A stretch of 64,000 nt of DNA from Pachyrhynchus sulphureomaculatus (GCA_019049505.1 CM032446.1:201222986-201286985), one strand, 5' to 3'; shown: positions 24,741 to 40,256, counted from the stretch's first letter. The notes: generated by a model not told the origin, from the letters alone. Translations and numbers: made by a program.

Positions 24741-25107
24741 TTGCTCCGGCGCCAAGTACAGATTATTAGGTTCACAGGTTATAATCATAGAAATATTTGG
24801 AATCTTTCTTTAAAACTTTGCTATTTGCTATTATATTTTTCTAAATATTATACTAACAATTTACGTAAACATAATTGACATTATTAAAGGTTGAAAAAAT
24901 ATTTTTCCCCTAAACGCAGAACGTGTCGGTCATGCCTGTCAACCAGATTTATTTACATATTTGTAATAAAATGAAGGGTACAGGCAAAGAACAAGGTATG
25001 TCCAAATGAGTTGATTATGAGAAAAACACAATTAAAAGTTTAGAGTTATATACTTTTATTGAGATTAAAGAATGTGGTAACTTTTACTAATTATTAGTTA
25101 CTAGCCG
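24741..25107. other. No gene seen
   Basis: Unclassified AT-rich DNA between the transposase remnant and the repeat block. Confidence 0.4.
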
Positions 25108-26345
25108 GGCCCGCGGTTCCGCTCGCGTGGACTTGATTCACTACTATCGTCACTGCTTATTCCTTATGTTACCCAACGTAATAAAATATCTCCCATTATT
25201 TCCCCTTGTCTCCAATATTTCTCCTTATCTCCCATTATCCCTACATAATTTCCATTATCTAGGCTTATCTCCGCTTATCTCCCATTATTTCTCCTTATCT
25301 CCCATTATTTCTCCTTAGCTCCCATTACTTCACCTTATCTCCCATTATCTAGGCTTATCCCGACTTATTTAGGCTTATCAAGACTTATCTCGCAATATTT
25401 CTCCTTATCTCCCATTATTTCTCCTTATCTCCCATTATCTCGTCATAACTCCCACTATCTAGACTTATCTCTGCTCATCTCCCATTATTTATACTTATCT
25501 CCAATTATCACACCTTATCTCACATTATCGAGGCTTATCTCGACTTATCTCCCATTATTTCTCCTTATTTCCTATTATCTCATCTTATCTCCCATTATCT
25601 AGGCTTATATTGAATTATATAGAACATATGTATAAATTTTTAAAAATATGTAAATCGGATAAGTGGTTCTCAAGTGATAAGCTCACTAACGGACAGACAG
25701 ACAGGCAGACAGACAGACAGACAGAGAGATGTTGCATTTTATATATATTCTAGATATGAGATTATAGAAAACCTGGCCAGAGAACAAATGTATGAATTAA
25801 CAAAAAAACACGTAAATCGGATAAGTGATTCTCGAGTGATAAGCGCATTAACGGACAGACAGACAGACAGAGAGACGTTGCATTTTATATATATTATATT
25901 CTTTGCTACATGATATTGTTCCATATTTCATGCTTTGGGCAGTGCATTGCAAAAGAACGCGCTAGCAGCAAACTTTCCTCCGACTTGATTCACTATTATC
26001 GTCACTGCTTATTCCTTATGTCACCTAACATAATAAATTATGTCTTATAACCTCGTCAGAGAACATATGTATATTTTTAAAAAAAAAAAGTACTTAAATC
26101 GGATAAGTGGTTCTCCAGTGATAAGCGCACTAACGGACAGACAGACAGAGAGACGTTGCATTTTATATATATTATATTCTTTGCTACATGATATTGTTCC
26201 ATATTTAATGCTTTAGGCAGTTTATTGCAAGAGAACGCGCTAGTAGCAAACTTTTCCCCGATCGGATTGATTCACTATTATCGTCACTGCTATCTATAAC
26301 CTGGTACATATGTATGAATTTAAAAAACACGTAAATCGGATAAGT
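25108..26345 (+). repeat. GC-headed repeat with partial tandem copies of its CAGA-bearing 3' end
   Basis: Begins at CCGGGCCCGCGGTTCCGCTCG. Its 3' module (GTAAATCGGATAAGTG-GTTCT, GTGATAAGC.C..TAACGGACAGACAG, GTTGCATTTTATATATATT) recurs at about 25653-25755, 25811-25905 and 26093-26190, and in part at 26330. A TTGATTCACTATTATCGTCACTGC block recurs at 25130, 25985 and 26270. I infer successive partial duplications of one dispersed element. Confidence 0.75.
25190..25615 (+). repeat. 20-bp minisatellite, diverged
   Basis: About 20 degenerate tandem units built on CTTATCTCCCATTATTTCTC, with variants carrying TAGG or GAC. It lies inside the larger repeat. Confidence 0.88.
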
Positions 26346-26399
26346 GGTTTCCTTATGTCACCTAACGTAATAAAATGAACTTTGTTTCAAATTTTTAGC

Positions 26400-26950
26400 T
26401 GTCGTAATTCATCTAGACAACTCCATTTTTTTTTCCTCTTCAAGTACTTTAGCTTTAGCTAAATAAGTATCACAGGTACTGCATGTATCCATCCTTGGAT
26501 AAAGGCAATGTTAAATTCTGTGTTGAAAATATGTCTGTAAGACTCATACAAAATAAGTTTTTCATTCTTGCCTTGTTTTTAGCTGTCCTTTTTATTGTCT
26601 GAAAAAACATGTGGTCTCTTCTTTATTGACAAGTCTTCTGGTAAGTAAATTTTAAGACTCCTAGTATGATTTTAAACTGTAGTGACTCAGTCTACCTTTG
26701 AACGAATTAATATGATATCCTTATCTGAGTCAAAAAGCATAATAAAATAAATAGTCTTAAAAGTGCACATAAAGTCAACGATATCCTACCCTCAAAACCA
26801 CAGTTGTCAATTTTTGGAAAATCCTTCTTCTTTACCAGTATGCCATGGACATTCCCAGTTTTTTTCCCCTCGGGTACAGACAAAAGAGTGTTTTTAGCGA
26901 CATCTGTTATTCCTTTGTAAAATCTAGTGATTGAAAACGAAATCGCCACA
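26400..26950 (-). pseudogene. Transposon-type protein remnant with a CxxCDTY zinc-knuckle
   Basis: The minus strand reads KNTLLSVPEGKKTGNVHG (~26900), YLPEDLSIKKRPHVFSDNKK (~26640), ESYRHIFNTEFNIAF and, after a frameshift, PRMDTCSTCDTYLAKAKVLE. The order YLxxDLxIxxMY - YRxIFxxxFNxxF - PRxDTCxxCD recurs in repetitive arthropod proteins that I take to be transposon-encoded. It has stops and at least two frame changes. Superfamily unknown. Confidence 0.45.
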
Positions 26951-28471
26951 GATAAAAATGTGTTACCATTAGAAGAATAAAAATACTAGTGTCTTGGTCA
27001 TCTAACGAGATACAGCAAACACCTACTCGACTAGCTTCTACGTCAGACAAAATAAGATGGTAAGAGAGATCCAGAAAGAAGAATAAATTTATTGCTAGGG
27101 AACCTGCGTTAGTGGTTTAGCTTGTCAACTATTCAGGCACATGGCCCATAAACTAGGAATAACTATGTTGATAACCAGCGTCTTCAACGGCTAGGGCATT
27201 GAAAGAATAACGTTCAACGTTAATATATTTCCCTTGCAGATCTATTTATTAATGTTTTTTCCTTATCCGTGAGATTTACCAGGTTTTACGTATAAGTCAT
27301 GAATACGTAGAAATTACTGTATCATTATAATAAAATTTTATCTATAAGGCTTCCATACTAGACCTAATTTATCATGTCACTACATAGATATTATTCAAAA
27401 AAAAAAAATACTACATAAACGATTGGCTATCAACAGGATTAAAAATTAATACTAAACAAACAAACTTCTACTTAAGTTATCATTTTTTAGGATAAATCTC
27501 ATGTATGTATATGTTTAATCTAATCAGGAGATTAGTGGAAAAAATATACAGTATTTGATTTTATACTTGAATTAGTCTTTAAATAGCACCCGTCGGATTT
27601 TTTGTAGATAGTAGAACAATGTAAAATTGATATCAACTATCTTTACGTAATTGACGGATTGATTACTGTATTTCTTCACAGCTAACAACGTCTTGCATCT
27701 TCACTTTTTTTACTTAATAAATCATCAAAGTAGTGTAGTAATGTATTTTAAGTTAATTTGTTCTGTTCATACTATCAATTTTTATTTATTTATGTCACCG
27801 ATATTCATTTTTTTTTTTTGAGAGTAGGTAATTTTTTGTTATTATTATTTGCTTTTTAATTATTACGCCACACATCCATTTGATTAGTGACATGGATCAA
27901 ATTCATCAGGCTGAGCAATGTGAGAGACCTAAAGATAACAAATATCTGCTCTTTATTGTAAATGACTCGCTTAAAATACAACAGATTCTCTCTTTTTCAG
28001 AGTTTATTAGTTTATTGTGTATCCTTGTCAACAAAAATTTAATTTCTACGTTTCTGAAAAGATAAATGGCATTCTGACTTTAATGAAACTTCTAACGATA
28101 ATTTAATACCAGAAACACAATTAAGAAAAAATCTGGGTGTAATATACATATAAATATCGTTGAACATTACATAGTAATTTTATCAGATTTTAAAGAAAGC
28201 TTATAACGACATATGTCACCAACTGAACAATAGTAGAGAGAGATGCGAAAACTACCTAACTATTATAATTGGGATAATTTTAACACAGAAACTGGACTAC
28301 TTATTTATAGCCCAGTAGTCAGAGACAAATTTTGACGAAAATCTCTCATCAAATGTTCATAGGCTGCATTTTGGTACACAGGTAGTTTTTTGGACGTAGA
28401 ATACGATAAAAAAAACAGTTTGCTGCTCTAAAGTGTACGCTAAGCCTACAAAATCGAAAATAAAATAAAAA
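26951..28471. other. No gene seen
   Basis: AT-rich. A 61-codon ORF at 27880-28065 has no recognisable features. Confidence 0.4.
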
Positions 28472-30448
<1,977 letters not shown>

Positions 30449-32085
30449 TTATTCTAAAATGAATGGGTCGGAAGTGTTCGTCCGAGCATCGGTGTTTGCC
30501 GGCTGGGTGGTAATTACGGGTTCCGGCGCTATGCTGACTGTTGCCTTCTCGATGTTTTGGTTATTCCTTGGCTTATTTAGCTGTCCATTCTTTTCCATTT
30601 CCAAGGCTTCTCCGACTATGCATGTTTTATAATGTGAAATCGAGGCTATTTGTTTAGATCCCTCAAAATTCGTGTCGTGATGATGGTGCTGAAAAAGAGC
30701 TGATGTTGTTTGTTTGTTTTTGATACTTATTTTATGTTCCTGGCTCCGGGTGGAGATTCTTCTGTTTGTTTGTCCCATGTACAATTTGTGGCAGTCTCCG
30801 CATGGGATGCTGTAAACTCCATGGTTTTCCAGTTTTTTCTTGGCGTTGGGGTTACCCAGATGTCTGCCAGAGAGTTTTGTGGTTTGTATGCTGTGCCTAT
30901 GTTGTGTTTTTTTAGAACTCTTTCAATTCTATCTGTAACTCCTTTCGCATACGGTAATAGGACTGTACTCTGGTTGAAGTCGCGTTCTTGTCTGTGAATG
31001 GCGCTGTCTTTCTAATGCTCTCCGTATGGACTGGTCTTTATATCCATTTTTCTTAAGGGCCCTAGTGATTTGTGTAATTTCTTGCTGTCTCGTGTCTGGT
31101 TCGGTGAGTCGGTAGGATCTCGATACGAGGGTGTTGGCTACCGACTGGATTAGGGATGGATGGTGGTGTGAGCCAGCGTTTAAATATCTGTTGGTGTGGG
31201 TGGGCTTCCAATAGACTGAGTATTGAAACTGACCGTTATTTTTCCGAGTTATAAGCACATCAAGCAAAGGGAGGTTTTTTTCTTCTTCTACTTCCAAAAT
31301 AGGTCAGGAAGTTGTCTAATTAATACGTCAGGAAGTTGTCTAATTCATTTCATCCATCGCGCCAAATTATAAAAATGTTATCAAAATATCGTTTCCAGAG
31401 TTTGGATTTGAGTGCTGAGTTTTTAAGGGCCTCTGTTTCAAAATATACAGATTTTTTAAGGGCCTCTGTTTCAAAATATACAGATTGTCTATTACTAGTG
31501 AAAAGGAAAATCCCATGGGCGGTCCATCTGTTTGTTTGTATATATGACTGTTGAAGACAAAGTAGGTATTTTTTAGACAGTGTTCCGATAATTCTCTAAA
31601 ATGAGCTGGAAAATTCTGGTTCATTGCTATTTTGTCTAGTGCTTCATCCACAGGAATTCTAGGATAAAGTGAAACAACATCTAGACTTGCCAGAATGTCA
31701 TTTTCCTCTAGTTGAATGCCTCTGATTATGTCCGTGAGATGTTCGGAGTTTTTGATGCAGCACTTTCAACTGGTAATTGCATGATTTTTGTCAGATGTTT
31801 TTCTAAGTTTTGTGTAGGTGAAGCCACCGCGCTAACAATACAACTGTACAACTTTGGGCATCGGCTTGATTTCTCTTTTGGAATATAGTCTTTCAACCTC
31901 TGGTCCCAAATTTGCAGCTTTTATTTTGGCCTTTGTAGTAGTTTCTTGTAGAATGGTTTCCATTTTTGTCATATAGGCTTCGATATTTAGGACCACTGTG
32001 GCATTGCCCTTGTCTGCTGGTGTAATGATGATGTTTTTGTTTTTCTTGAGTGCTTGAAGAGCTTTCTACAAGTATGAAATGCGGA
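30449..32085 (-). pseudogene. PLE-4: Penelope-like RT/GIY-YIG element
   Basis: Minus strand, in order: NIIITPADKGNATVVLN (~32050, N-terminal RT), ENDILASLDVVSLYPRIPVD (~31690), a motif-B-like QTDGPPMGFSFSLVI (~31520), the thumb EEKNLPLLDVLITRK (~31290), and GIY-YIG GVYSIPCGDCHKLYMGQTNR (~30820-30760). It ends PFILE and a stop at 30449. Several stops and frameshifts break it, and the YVDD region is missing or lost around a 33-bp tandem duplication. Longest PLE in the window. Confidence 0.87.
31421..31486 (-). repeat. 33-bp in-frame tandem duplication inside PLE-4
   Basis: Two identical 33-base units. The minus strand encodes LYILKQRPLKN twice. It lies directly after the motif-B region. Confidence 0.93.
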
Positions 32086-32224
32086 TTTCAGACAACATGG
32101 TGATGCAGTTTGTGCTATAAAGATTTGACACTACGCCAATTTGTTGTGTCATCAACAAGTGTCAGATGCGCACGAGTGATAAACTGGAAAAGTGTGTGCA
32201 TAGTTTTGTGTTGTTGTGTTCAAT

Positions 32225-33645
32225 ATGTCGAAATTTATACCGAACAAAGAACATTCGCGGACAGTATTAATTTTTTGTTTTCATTTGAAGAAAACTGGTG
32301 TTGTATCATACCGATTACTTCGAGAAGCTTATGGTGAACATGCGCCATCGCAAGATACGTGTGAACGATGGCTTCGGCGTTTCAAAAGTAGTGACTTCGA
32401 TGTCGCAGATAAGGAACGTAGAAAACCGCCAAAAAAATACGAAGATATGGAATAGCAAGCATTGTTGGACGAAGATGATTCGCAAACACAAAAACAACTC
32501 GCCGAGTAATTGGGCGTTAGTCAACAAGCTGTTTCCAATCGGCTACGAGAGATGGGAAAGATTCAGGAGACCGATAGATGGGTACCACATGAGTATAGAG
32601 TAAAATTGGCACTAAGCCTCTACATCTGCAATACAATTTAATTCTTAATAATTATTGGTGGTGCTGTGATATCTTTAATCATAATTTCTAAGAATATTCG
32701 ACAGAAGGATTCGGTTTATAATAATAATGAAACTGTAGTATTATACTAGTTTTGCTAAGATTTGTAACTTTAATATGGAATAAATATTTTTTCGGAATAT
32801 TTTTATTTATTTTTGTTGTTACATAACTTTCTAGCATGGTTCCTCATTCGCCTAAGTTTCTACGCCTTACTGTACTCCGTCAATGTTCTTTTCTTATCTT
32901 TTAGTTTCATGTGTTCTCTGCTCCCGCTTCTAGCGTCTTGCTATGCCAAAAAAAAAAACCGGCTAAGTTCAAGTCGGAGTTGAGCAATTAGTGTTCCGTA
33001 CGGTGAGTGCTTTTAAAATAACATTTTTGCTACGGAGGTATAAAATGATCAGTGACTTCATAAAACACACCCCAACTGAGTTTTCAACTAAATTTGTTTT
33101 CTATCTTTGTTCTTATATAACAGATAAATTATGAAAAGTAATGCACTCGTACTAATTTTCATTTAATATACACCTTATGAAGAACATTCCATACTCTTTT
33201 CGAAATTTTTTGATTCATATTCTTAAAAATAGGCTAATGGGAAAGCGCAAAAACACGTGTGACATTTTGCTCGCTCGGTACAAAAGGAAGTCGTTTTTGC
33301 ATCATATAGTTACAGGGGATGAAAAGTGGATTTATTTTGAGAATCCCAAACGCAAAAAATCATGGGTAGACCCAGGCGCACCATCCACATCGACCGCAAG
33401 ACCGAATGGCTTTGGCAGAAAGACGATGATGCTCTGTGTTTGATGGGACCAGAGGAACGTGGTCTATTATGAGCTGTTAAAACCTGGGGAAAGGGTTAAT
33501 ACTAAACGTTACCAACAACAATTGACCGATCTAAACAGTTCGCTGTTTGAAAAAAGGCCAGAACACCGAAAGAGTACAAACCATTTTTCTTCATGACAGT
33601 GCTCCATCACTTACGACAAAATCAGTTCGCGACACGTTGGAATAC
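32225..33645 (+). pseudogene. Mariner transposase interrupted by a ~640-bp insertion
   Basis: N-terminal part at 32225-32592: EHSRTVLIFCFHLKKTGVVS, AYGEHAPSQDTCERWLRRFK and LGVSQQAVSNRLREMGKIQ, which is the mariner HTH domain, with two in-frame stops. The protein then breaks off after DRWVPHE and resumes at 33230 with GKRKNTCDILLARY, the first catalytic Asp in VTGDEKWIYFENP, and a degraded second site FLHDSAPS. It ends abruptly at ~33645, lacking the third catalytic Asp. A CAGA-family repeat head makes up the 3' half of the insertion. Confidence 0.87.
32952..33229 (+). repeat. CAGA-microsatellite repeat family, copy c (5' part, inside mariner)
   Basis: Head AAACCGGCTAAGTTCAAG, then GTGTTCCGTACGGTGAGTGC and the conserved TGATCAGTGACTTCA body. 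It ends exactly where the mariner frame resumes. Confidence 0.82.
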
Positions 33646-34816
33646 ACCTAGTATATTAAAAATAATTTATTTTATTTGTTTATAACTAGACAAATATTTA
33701 GGTATTAAATATTTGCTTTACATTTTTATTACTAGATTCTAGATTAAGCTAAATTAATTTATTAACTATTACGTAGCTAAGTTGATATAACTATTATACA
33801 TTATTGACTAAGAAAAAACGTGAAAATACATATTGGATATTAAGATATATACATGTCAGGGACCTAATTAACTTAACCTAGGTAAGCAATTGCGCAAGTC
33901 CGACTTGCCCTTGGCAGTTTTTTTTTCTTTAAATATTTTATAATACTTTCATTAATATATATATTTTTTAAGGTATCTTGTATTTATGTATTATTTATAT
34001 ATTATCATAAATGAGTAATTTAAAACATTCCGTAGTATCTCCTTCGGCTTATTTAATTTTTTCGATATTAAAGGCAAAAGTGTTAATATTAGATCAATTA
34101 TACAAAAAAAATCTTTATTTAAAATAAACAATTACTTTTTAGACATTATACGTACATATGTTTAATTTACTTTCAGCTCATTAATAAAAAACCGTCTGTA
34201 ATAAAACAAAAATACGTATTCTGGTAATTTATCCAATAAATACAGGGATTAACATTAAACACATTAAAAATATTAATCATCTCACTTAGCTAAAACGCGT
34301 CAATATTGATTATATTAGGAAAAACCCGGGTAGATGAAAAAATATAAGAGTAATCTATGGCGTGCACTAATGATAAAATATTTATATCAACACTTAAAAA
34401 GTTGTGACGAAATTTATACACACCTCTATTAAGTTAAGCATTAAATAGGTTAAGTAAGGTACCTCTTTATAAGGGTAAAATCAACAAGCATTCGATTAAC
34501 AATAGAAAAAATAACAACTAGAACTAATTATACCTACTTAGGATTTCGCTAAAATGTAAAATGTGTACTCCCAAACCGCAGAAAACCTCGAAGACCAAAA
34601 AAGATCTGAAAAGAGTGAATCTCCAGGGAAGTGGGAGAAGGACAATGAAATAATAGAAAGACATGGAACTTAGACCTCAGACAACGCTAATGTACGATTT
34701 CAACTTAATATCATGTATATAAAAAGTCTAAATCGCTCCATAACAATGGAACAAATAAAGACAATGGCAATTAAGACTCTGTTAAGGGCTTTAGTTATAA
34801 TTAACTGAGTGGCCAT
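33646..34816. other. No gene; includes a short inverted repeat-family head
   Basis: AT-rich. At about 33888-33920 the minus strand reads AAGTCGGACTTGCGCAATTG, the head of the CAGA repeat family. Near 34575-34640 a Lys/Arg-rich stretch vaguely resembles a LINE C terminus but is too short to call. Confidence 0.4.
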
Positions 34817-35880
34817 TACTTGATGGAAATTCATATTCAATGAGAAGGAAACATTGCCACTTTTATTGATTTTTATACTTGACACGTGTTTCGCTAAAAT
34901 ACTAGCTTTATCAAAAGTAGGGGTATAGAATGAAATAAAAAAATTTTTAATGGTTTTATAAGTAAATATTTACAGGTAAGTTGTAACTAAAGGATAACAT
35001 CAAAACTTAATAATTATACAAATTATCTGTTCATTAAATAAAGTCAACAATGGGGAATTTCCGAGGTCTAGTTGGCCATGTAATAGTTTGTTTGTATTCT
35101 TTCTTTTATTGATCTCGAGGGTCTCAAATAAATTTGATTTATGCGATTTGATGATTATTATCAAATACATGATTCTCTTCTATTAAATATTTGGCATATG
35201 AAGAATCAATTTATACTTTTTAAAAAACTTTTATTATGGTCTGAAATTCTTCGTTTGAATGTTCTACCTGTTTGTCCTATGTAGAGTTTATTACAAGAAC
35301 CACAATTAACATAAGTTAGTAAGCACCAAATTTATGGTTTTTTAAGGTTTTATCTTTATTCTTTTGATATGTTTGTTTAAATTGTTATTTGTACTGTATT
35401 TGATTGTCATATTCTGTTTTCTTAGGTATTTAGCGATTTTAATCAGTTGTTGGGCCAATATAGGTTAATAGTGCGTAATTGTTATTAATAGTTTTTCTTT
35501 TTAGATATATTAGATTAATTGTTTGTTGTAACTGTTTTTTACGTAAAATTGTATATATAGTTTTTACATTAAATCCGTTGTTTTTGGCCATTTGTTTAAT
35601 AAAATTAAGTTCATTTTTAAAATTGTCATCTGTCATTGTTATGTTAACTAGTCTATGTATAAAGGAATTGTATGCCGCTAGTTTTTGTTTGTATGAATGT
35701 AATAAACCGTTATGTATCGTAGTATCCGTATGTGTCGGTTTGTGGCATATAGAGAAGTCGTACTTACTGTCAATTTTTTTATTGTTGGGTCCAAGAAATT
35801 AATTGAATTATTATCTTCTGTTTCTATTGTGAATCTAATGTTTGGGCTTATTTTCACTCTCATACTTAGTCACACCTCCA
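34817..35880 (-). pseudogene. PLE-3: Penelope-like RT/GIY-YIG remnant
   Basis: Minus strand: RFTIETEDNNSINFLDPTIK (RT thumb, ~35830), NFIKQMAKNNGFNVKTIY (~35600), then GIY-YIG: YVNCGSCNKLYIGQTGRTFK with RRISDHNKSFLK (~35310-35230). Stops and frameshifts are present and the catalytic RT core is lost. The 3' end carries a hammerhead-like fold (34876-34919). The last 18 bases match the left margin of PLE-1. Confidence 0.83.
34876..34919 (-). ncRNA. Hammerhead-like motif at the PLE-3 terminus (core decayed)
   Basis: Minus strand: TACTT - TTGATAA - A - GCTA - loop - TAGC - GAAACACGTGTC - AAGTA. Stem I (UACUU/AAGUA, 5 bp), stem II (GCUA/UAGC) and self-complementary stem III (ACACGUGU) all pair, but the core CUGANGA is mutated to UUGAUAA. 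Structure kept, catalysis probably lost. Confidence 0.5.
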
Positions 35881-36165
35881 ACAACCCTTGAAGATTATTT
35901 TGATATTCTGGGGATTAATGACATATTTGTGGTATATAGAATTCCTCTAATCTAGTAGGATCTATAGCGTATGAAGTTTTCTACCAGCCACAATAGTTTT
36001 TGAAAAACTTAAAAAACAGGAGAAGTTCGAGCCAAGACGTTAAAGGAAAACTGACTTAACAACTAACAAGTCTAATCAACAAAGCCTTACCCAGAATACT
36101 CTACCAGGCAAATGAACAACTAACGCTATAATCTTGCTATTTAGAAAAGTAAATAAAAAGATAAT

Positions 36166-36879
36166 AGAGAGATTTTGCAACGCTTATTTTTCATATGCCT
36201 TTGTCCTTATCGTTATCTCAAGCATGCGCGGTATTAACGAGAAGGAATTACAAGGTTAGGTTAGTATTCAGCTCCTATAAACTTAGGGGATTTTTTTCTT
36301 TCATTTCATGGTTAGGTACACCGGTTATTAGTTCAGGTTATGTATGTATTTGATGGGTCAATACAAGTTTCTAAATTAAAATTGTATCTAGCGGGTTTCT
36401 GTCACTTCCTTCAATATTTCCAAAGTAATACGAATGCGCGATAAATAAAATTTCATTTGAAATTAGCACTACACACACTGTAATCCCATCATAATCCGAA
36501 CACTAATTAACTGTTGTCAGTGTTATTCGCAATAAAAGACCATATTTTCAATTTTACTGTATTTTCTTAGTGGTTTGTATACCTAAGTAGGAAAAAAAAC
36601 AGGCCCTATCATAATAATAGCGAATAAGAACTTCAAATAACCTCTCTTGTAAGTTCGGAAATAGGGGAAATCGTTATCCTTAATAAAGGTTTCTATTATT
36701 TTGTTTTAATACTGCGCAAGCTCCAAATGGTGGGCGCATGCCTGAAATAGCGAAAGCAGCTGAGTCTTTGTATTTAACTTTCTTCCCATAACTACTGCGC
36801 AAACTCTAAACGGTAGGCGCATGCTTCAAATAAAGATAAAGACAGTGGCCTACCAAAATAAGCGTTGCAAAATGTCTCT
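36166..36879. mobile_element. 714-bp TIR element, copy A
   Basis: Ends are inverted: AGAGAGATTTTGCAACGC.. at 36166 and GCGTTGCAAAATGTCTCT ending at 36879. The same ends and body occur at 57420-60384. The interior has no ORF and contains two GCGCAA.CTC.AAA.GGT.GGCGCATGC-type repeats. Non-autonomous DNA transposon, superfamily not determined. No certain target duplication. Confidence 0.82.
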
Positions 36880-37634
36880 AATCTCCTAGCTATAACCCTA
36901 AAACTATCAGCAAAGATTCAACCATTCGATCAGGTACGATTAGAAGGCATAGTTTTTCTTTTACAAGAAAGTGTTTGTATATTAAATTATTAATGCCATA
37001 GTCGGACTTTGGTATGCGTAAACATGCAATAATAATTGTTACTGTGTAATATTACATAACCTTTTGCAAAACTAATTATTTCAGTTTTATTCATACTTTA
37101 ACGAAATCGCTCTATGTATATATCCCATAATCTATTGTGGTAATCTTCCCATTGTATTAGTGTGACATACTTACGTAGCTTTAATAGAAAATAGAGTTAT
37201 GCACAACTAAATTCGCTACACATGCAAGAGAACAAAGTTCCTAAAAGCGTGGCAAGCTTTAGACAGTAAATCCATTTTGACTGTTATATTCCACAAAATA
37301 TGTTACATAAATTTAGCCAAACTGAATACGAAATTCCAATTAGTTCAAGCTCAAGTTTAATTATTTAAAAAATTAAAGACTCTAATAGAGGAACTGCAAA
37401 CAAAATAATATTTAAATAGCTTTTTTTTACAAATAACATACTTTTCAATAAACGATAATAATGGTGTTTATTACGATAGCATGTATGAAACGAGCCGGAG
37501 GCGATTTGAGTAAATTGTCCGAACGTGTAATGAACACCTATTAAACCTTTTTTGAAATACAAGTTTTCAACTATAACATAAATAAATAAAATTAACAATT
37601 ACTGCCTCAAAGTAGCCGATTACTTTTATTTTTT
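36880..37634. other. No gene seen
   Basis: Unclassified AT-rich DNA. Confidence 0.4.
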
Positions 37635-37895
37635 TTTTAGTGTTCAGTACGGAACACTTATAAGATCACTTCGGTGTCTGTATGTCAGTCTGCCCGTCAA
37701 TCTGCCTGTCCGTCTGTCACACCCGATTTTTCTCCGAAACTATTTGATACAGAAAGTTGAAATTTGGGACTAATATAGGCTTCAGAGCCATGTAATTTTG
37801 AAAGTTCAATTTTTATTTAAGGGATTAGTTTTGGGGGGTAAAATCGGAAGTGAAAAAAAAAATTTTTACCGGGTCATCGAGTGGGTGTCAAATGA
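37635..37895 (-). repeat. CAGA-microsatellite repeat family, copy e (3' part)
   Basis: In minus orientation it starts at the palindromic tail (GTACGGAACACTTATAAGATC on the plus strand), then a TGTCTGTC-type microsatellite, then the conserved CACCCGATTTTTCTCCGAAA block, running into (TA)n at 37923. Confidence 0.88.
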
Positions 37896-37919
37896 AAACT
37901 TGTAAAAGAAAGAGACGAG

Positions 37920-38358
<439 letters not shown>

Positions 38359-38360
<2 letters not shown>

Positions 38361-40256
38361 GACGTTCTTTGTCAAACGGAACAAGGCTCTGCCCAAAATT
38401 CATGTTGATGGATTTTAGTAATCTTGGGCTTAAAATGTTCGTTATTGATCTCTCTTTATGAGCTAGTGTGGCCTTTTGGAAAATTTCAGAATGGTGGCTC
38501 AATATAGCGGACCGAAGTCAGAGAAAAATCAAGATTTTGGAGTAAAAAATTAGCAAAAAAAAAAAATTACTGCCGATTCGATTGGTTTTGGGCGCAAATT
38601 GTTTGTAATTGACAGTCTTAAAAAGTTAGATAGGTAGGTTGGCGAAATCCAACATGGCGAATCCAAGATGGCGGCTGAAACCTAAAAATCGTCGAAAAAG
38701 AAAAAATCAAGTTTCTGACTAGAGTTTTTGACACTTAACCTGATTATAATGGCCTCAAATGTTGAGTTTCAATAACTCATTACATATACAGGTTATTATG
38801 AATCCAAAATCCAAAATGGCGGACCCGATTAACCTCAAAATGTGATAAAATCGGTAAAAAAGGTTAAATTTAGGTGGAAACAGTCCCGAACGAGTATATC
38901 GATGGTTCATAGATCGTCAAATGATTGCTTTTCTGTATCATGAAGTCAAACTTTATAAATCAAATATCGTGGAGTCAAAATGGCGTCAAGCACTGTCAAA
39001 TGAACTCGAACAACCCATTTATTTAAAATTCTTAAGCAAAACGTGTTATCTCGTGGTGGTGGAGGAATTATAGTTCTCCTTTCTACAATTTGTACAAATC
39101 ACAGCTTTTTCAGAAATATCAGGATGCTTGGATAAATATGAATTTGAAACCCGGCGCAGATCTTTTCCTTTATGCCCTTCTTTACCGAAGAGATTACAAC
39201 ATCTATCTTGACTAAGGTTAGATTTAAAACAGTTATAATATATGGAAATATAAAATATATGATTATCCTACTATATTTTATGACTATTATGAAATATATC
39301 AAGGAATGACTGTTTTTTTAACGTAAATAATAAAAAAAGAGTATTTAATGTTGCTCTCTATTAAGTTTACTCTAAAAGTCTATTGAACCGAATTTTAGTC
39401 TCTAAAACTCTATTTAAAATCTGCTTAAAATATTGATCTCAATAATTCATTTTTAATTAGGAAAAAATGCTATAATGTGTACAGAAAAGGTATTTTCAGA
39501 CCAAACAATTGGAGAATATTTTATTTTTAAAGAGCCGTTACATGATTTTCACTGTTTTTGGAGAATATTCAGAATTCTATATCTTTAAGAGTCACAAGGA
39601 AAAACCTTATCGTCATCGAAAATTTTCTTACCATAAATTTTGTATTCATATTTATTGAAGCGGGTATAGAAGTAGTCGCGAAAGTGAAAAGTTTTCTATT
39701 TCACCGCTAGGTGGCCATTAATATACTCGCTCGGGACTGTTTCCACCTAAATTTCACCGTTTTTTATCGATTTTATTACATTTTGAGGTTAATCGGAGCC
39801 GCCATTTTGGATTTTAGATTCATAATAACCTGTATATATAATGAGTGATTGAAACTCAACATTTAAGGCCTATATATCAGGTTAAGTGCCAAAAACTCTA
39901 GTTAGAATCTTGATTTTTATCATTTTTCAACGATTTTGAGGTTTCAGCCGCCATCTTGGATTCGCCATGTTGGATTTCGCCAACCTACGTATCCAACTTT
40001 TTAGGGCTATCAATTACAAACAATTTGCACCCAAAACGAATCGGCCATAAATTTTTTTTTTGGCTAATTTTTTACTCCAAAATCCTGATTTTTCTCTGAT
40101 CTCGGTCCCCCATATTGAGCCGTCATTTTGAAATTTTCCAAAAGGCCACACTAGCCCATAAAGAGGGATCAATAAAGAATATTTTAAGCCCAAAATCACT
40201 AAAATCCATCAACATGAATTTTGGGCAGAGCCGTGTTCCGTTTGACAAAGAACGTC

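Noticed and set aside
25674..25913. Repeat protein TDRQTGRQTDRQ
   Set aside because: Artefact of the CAGA microsatellite, as is the ORF at 45257.
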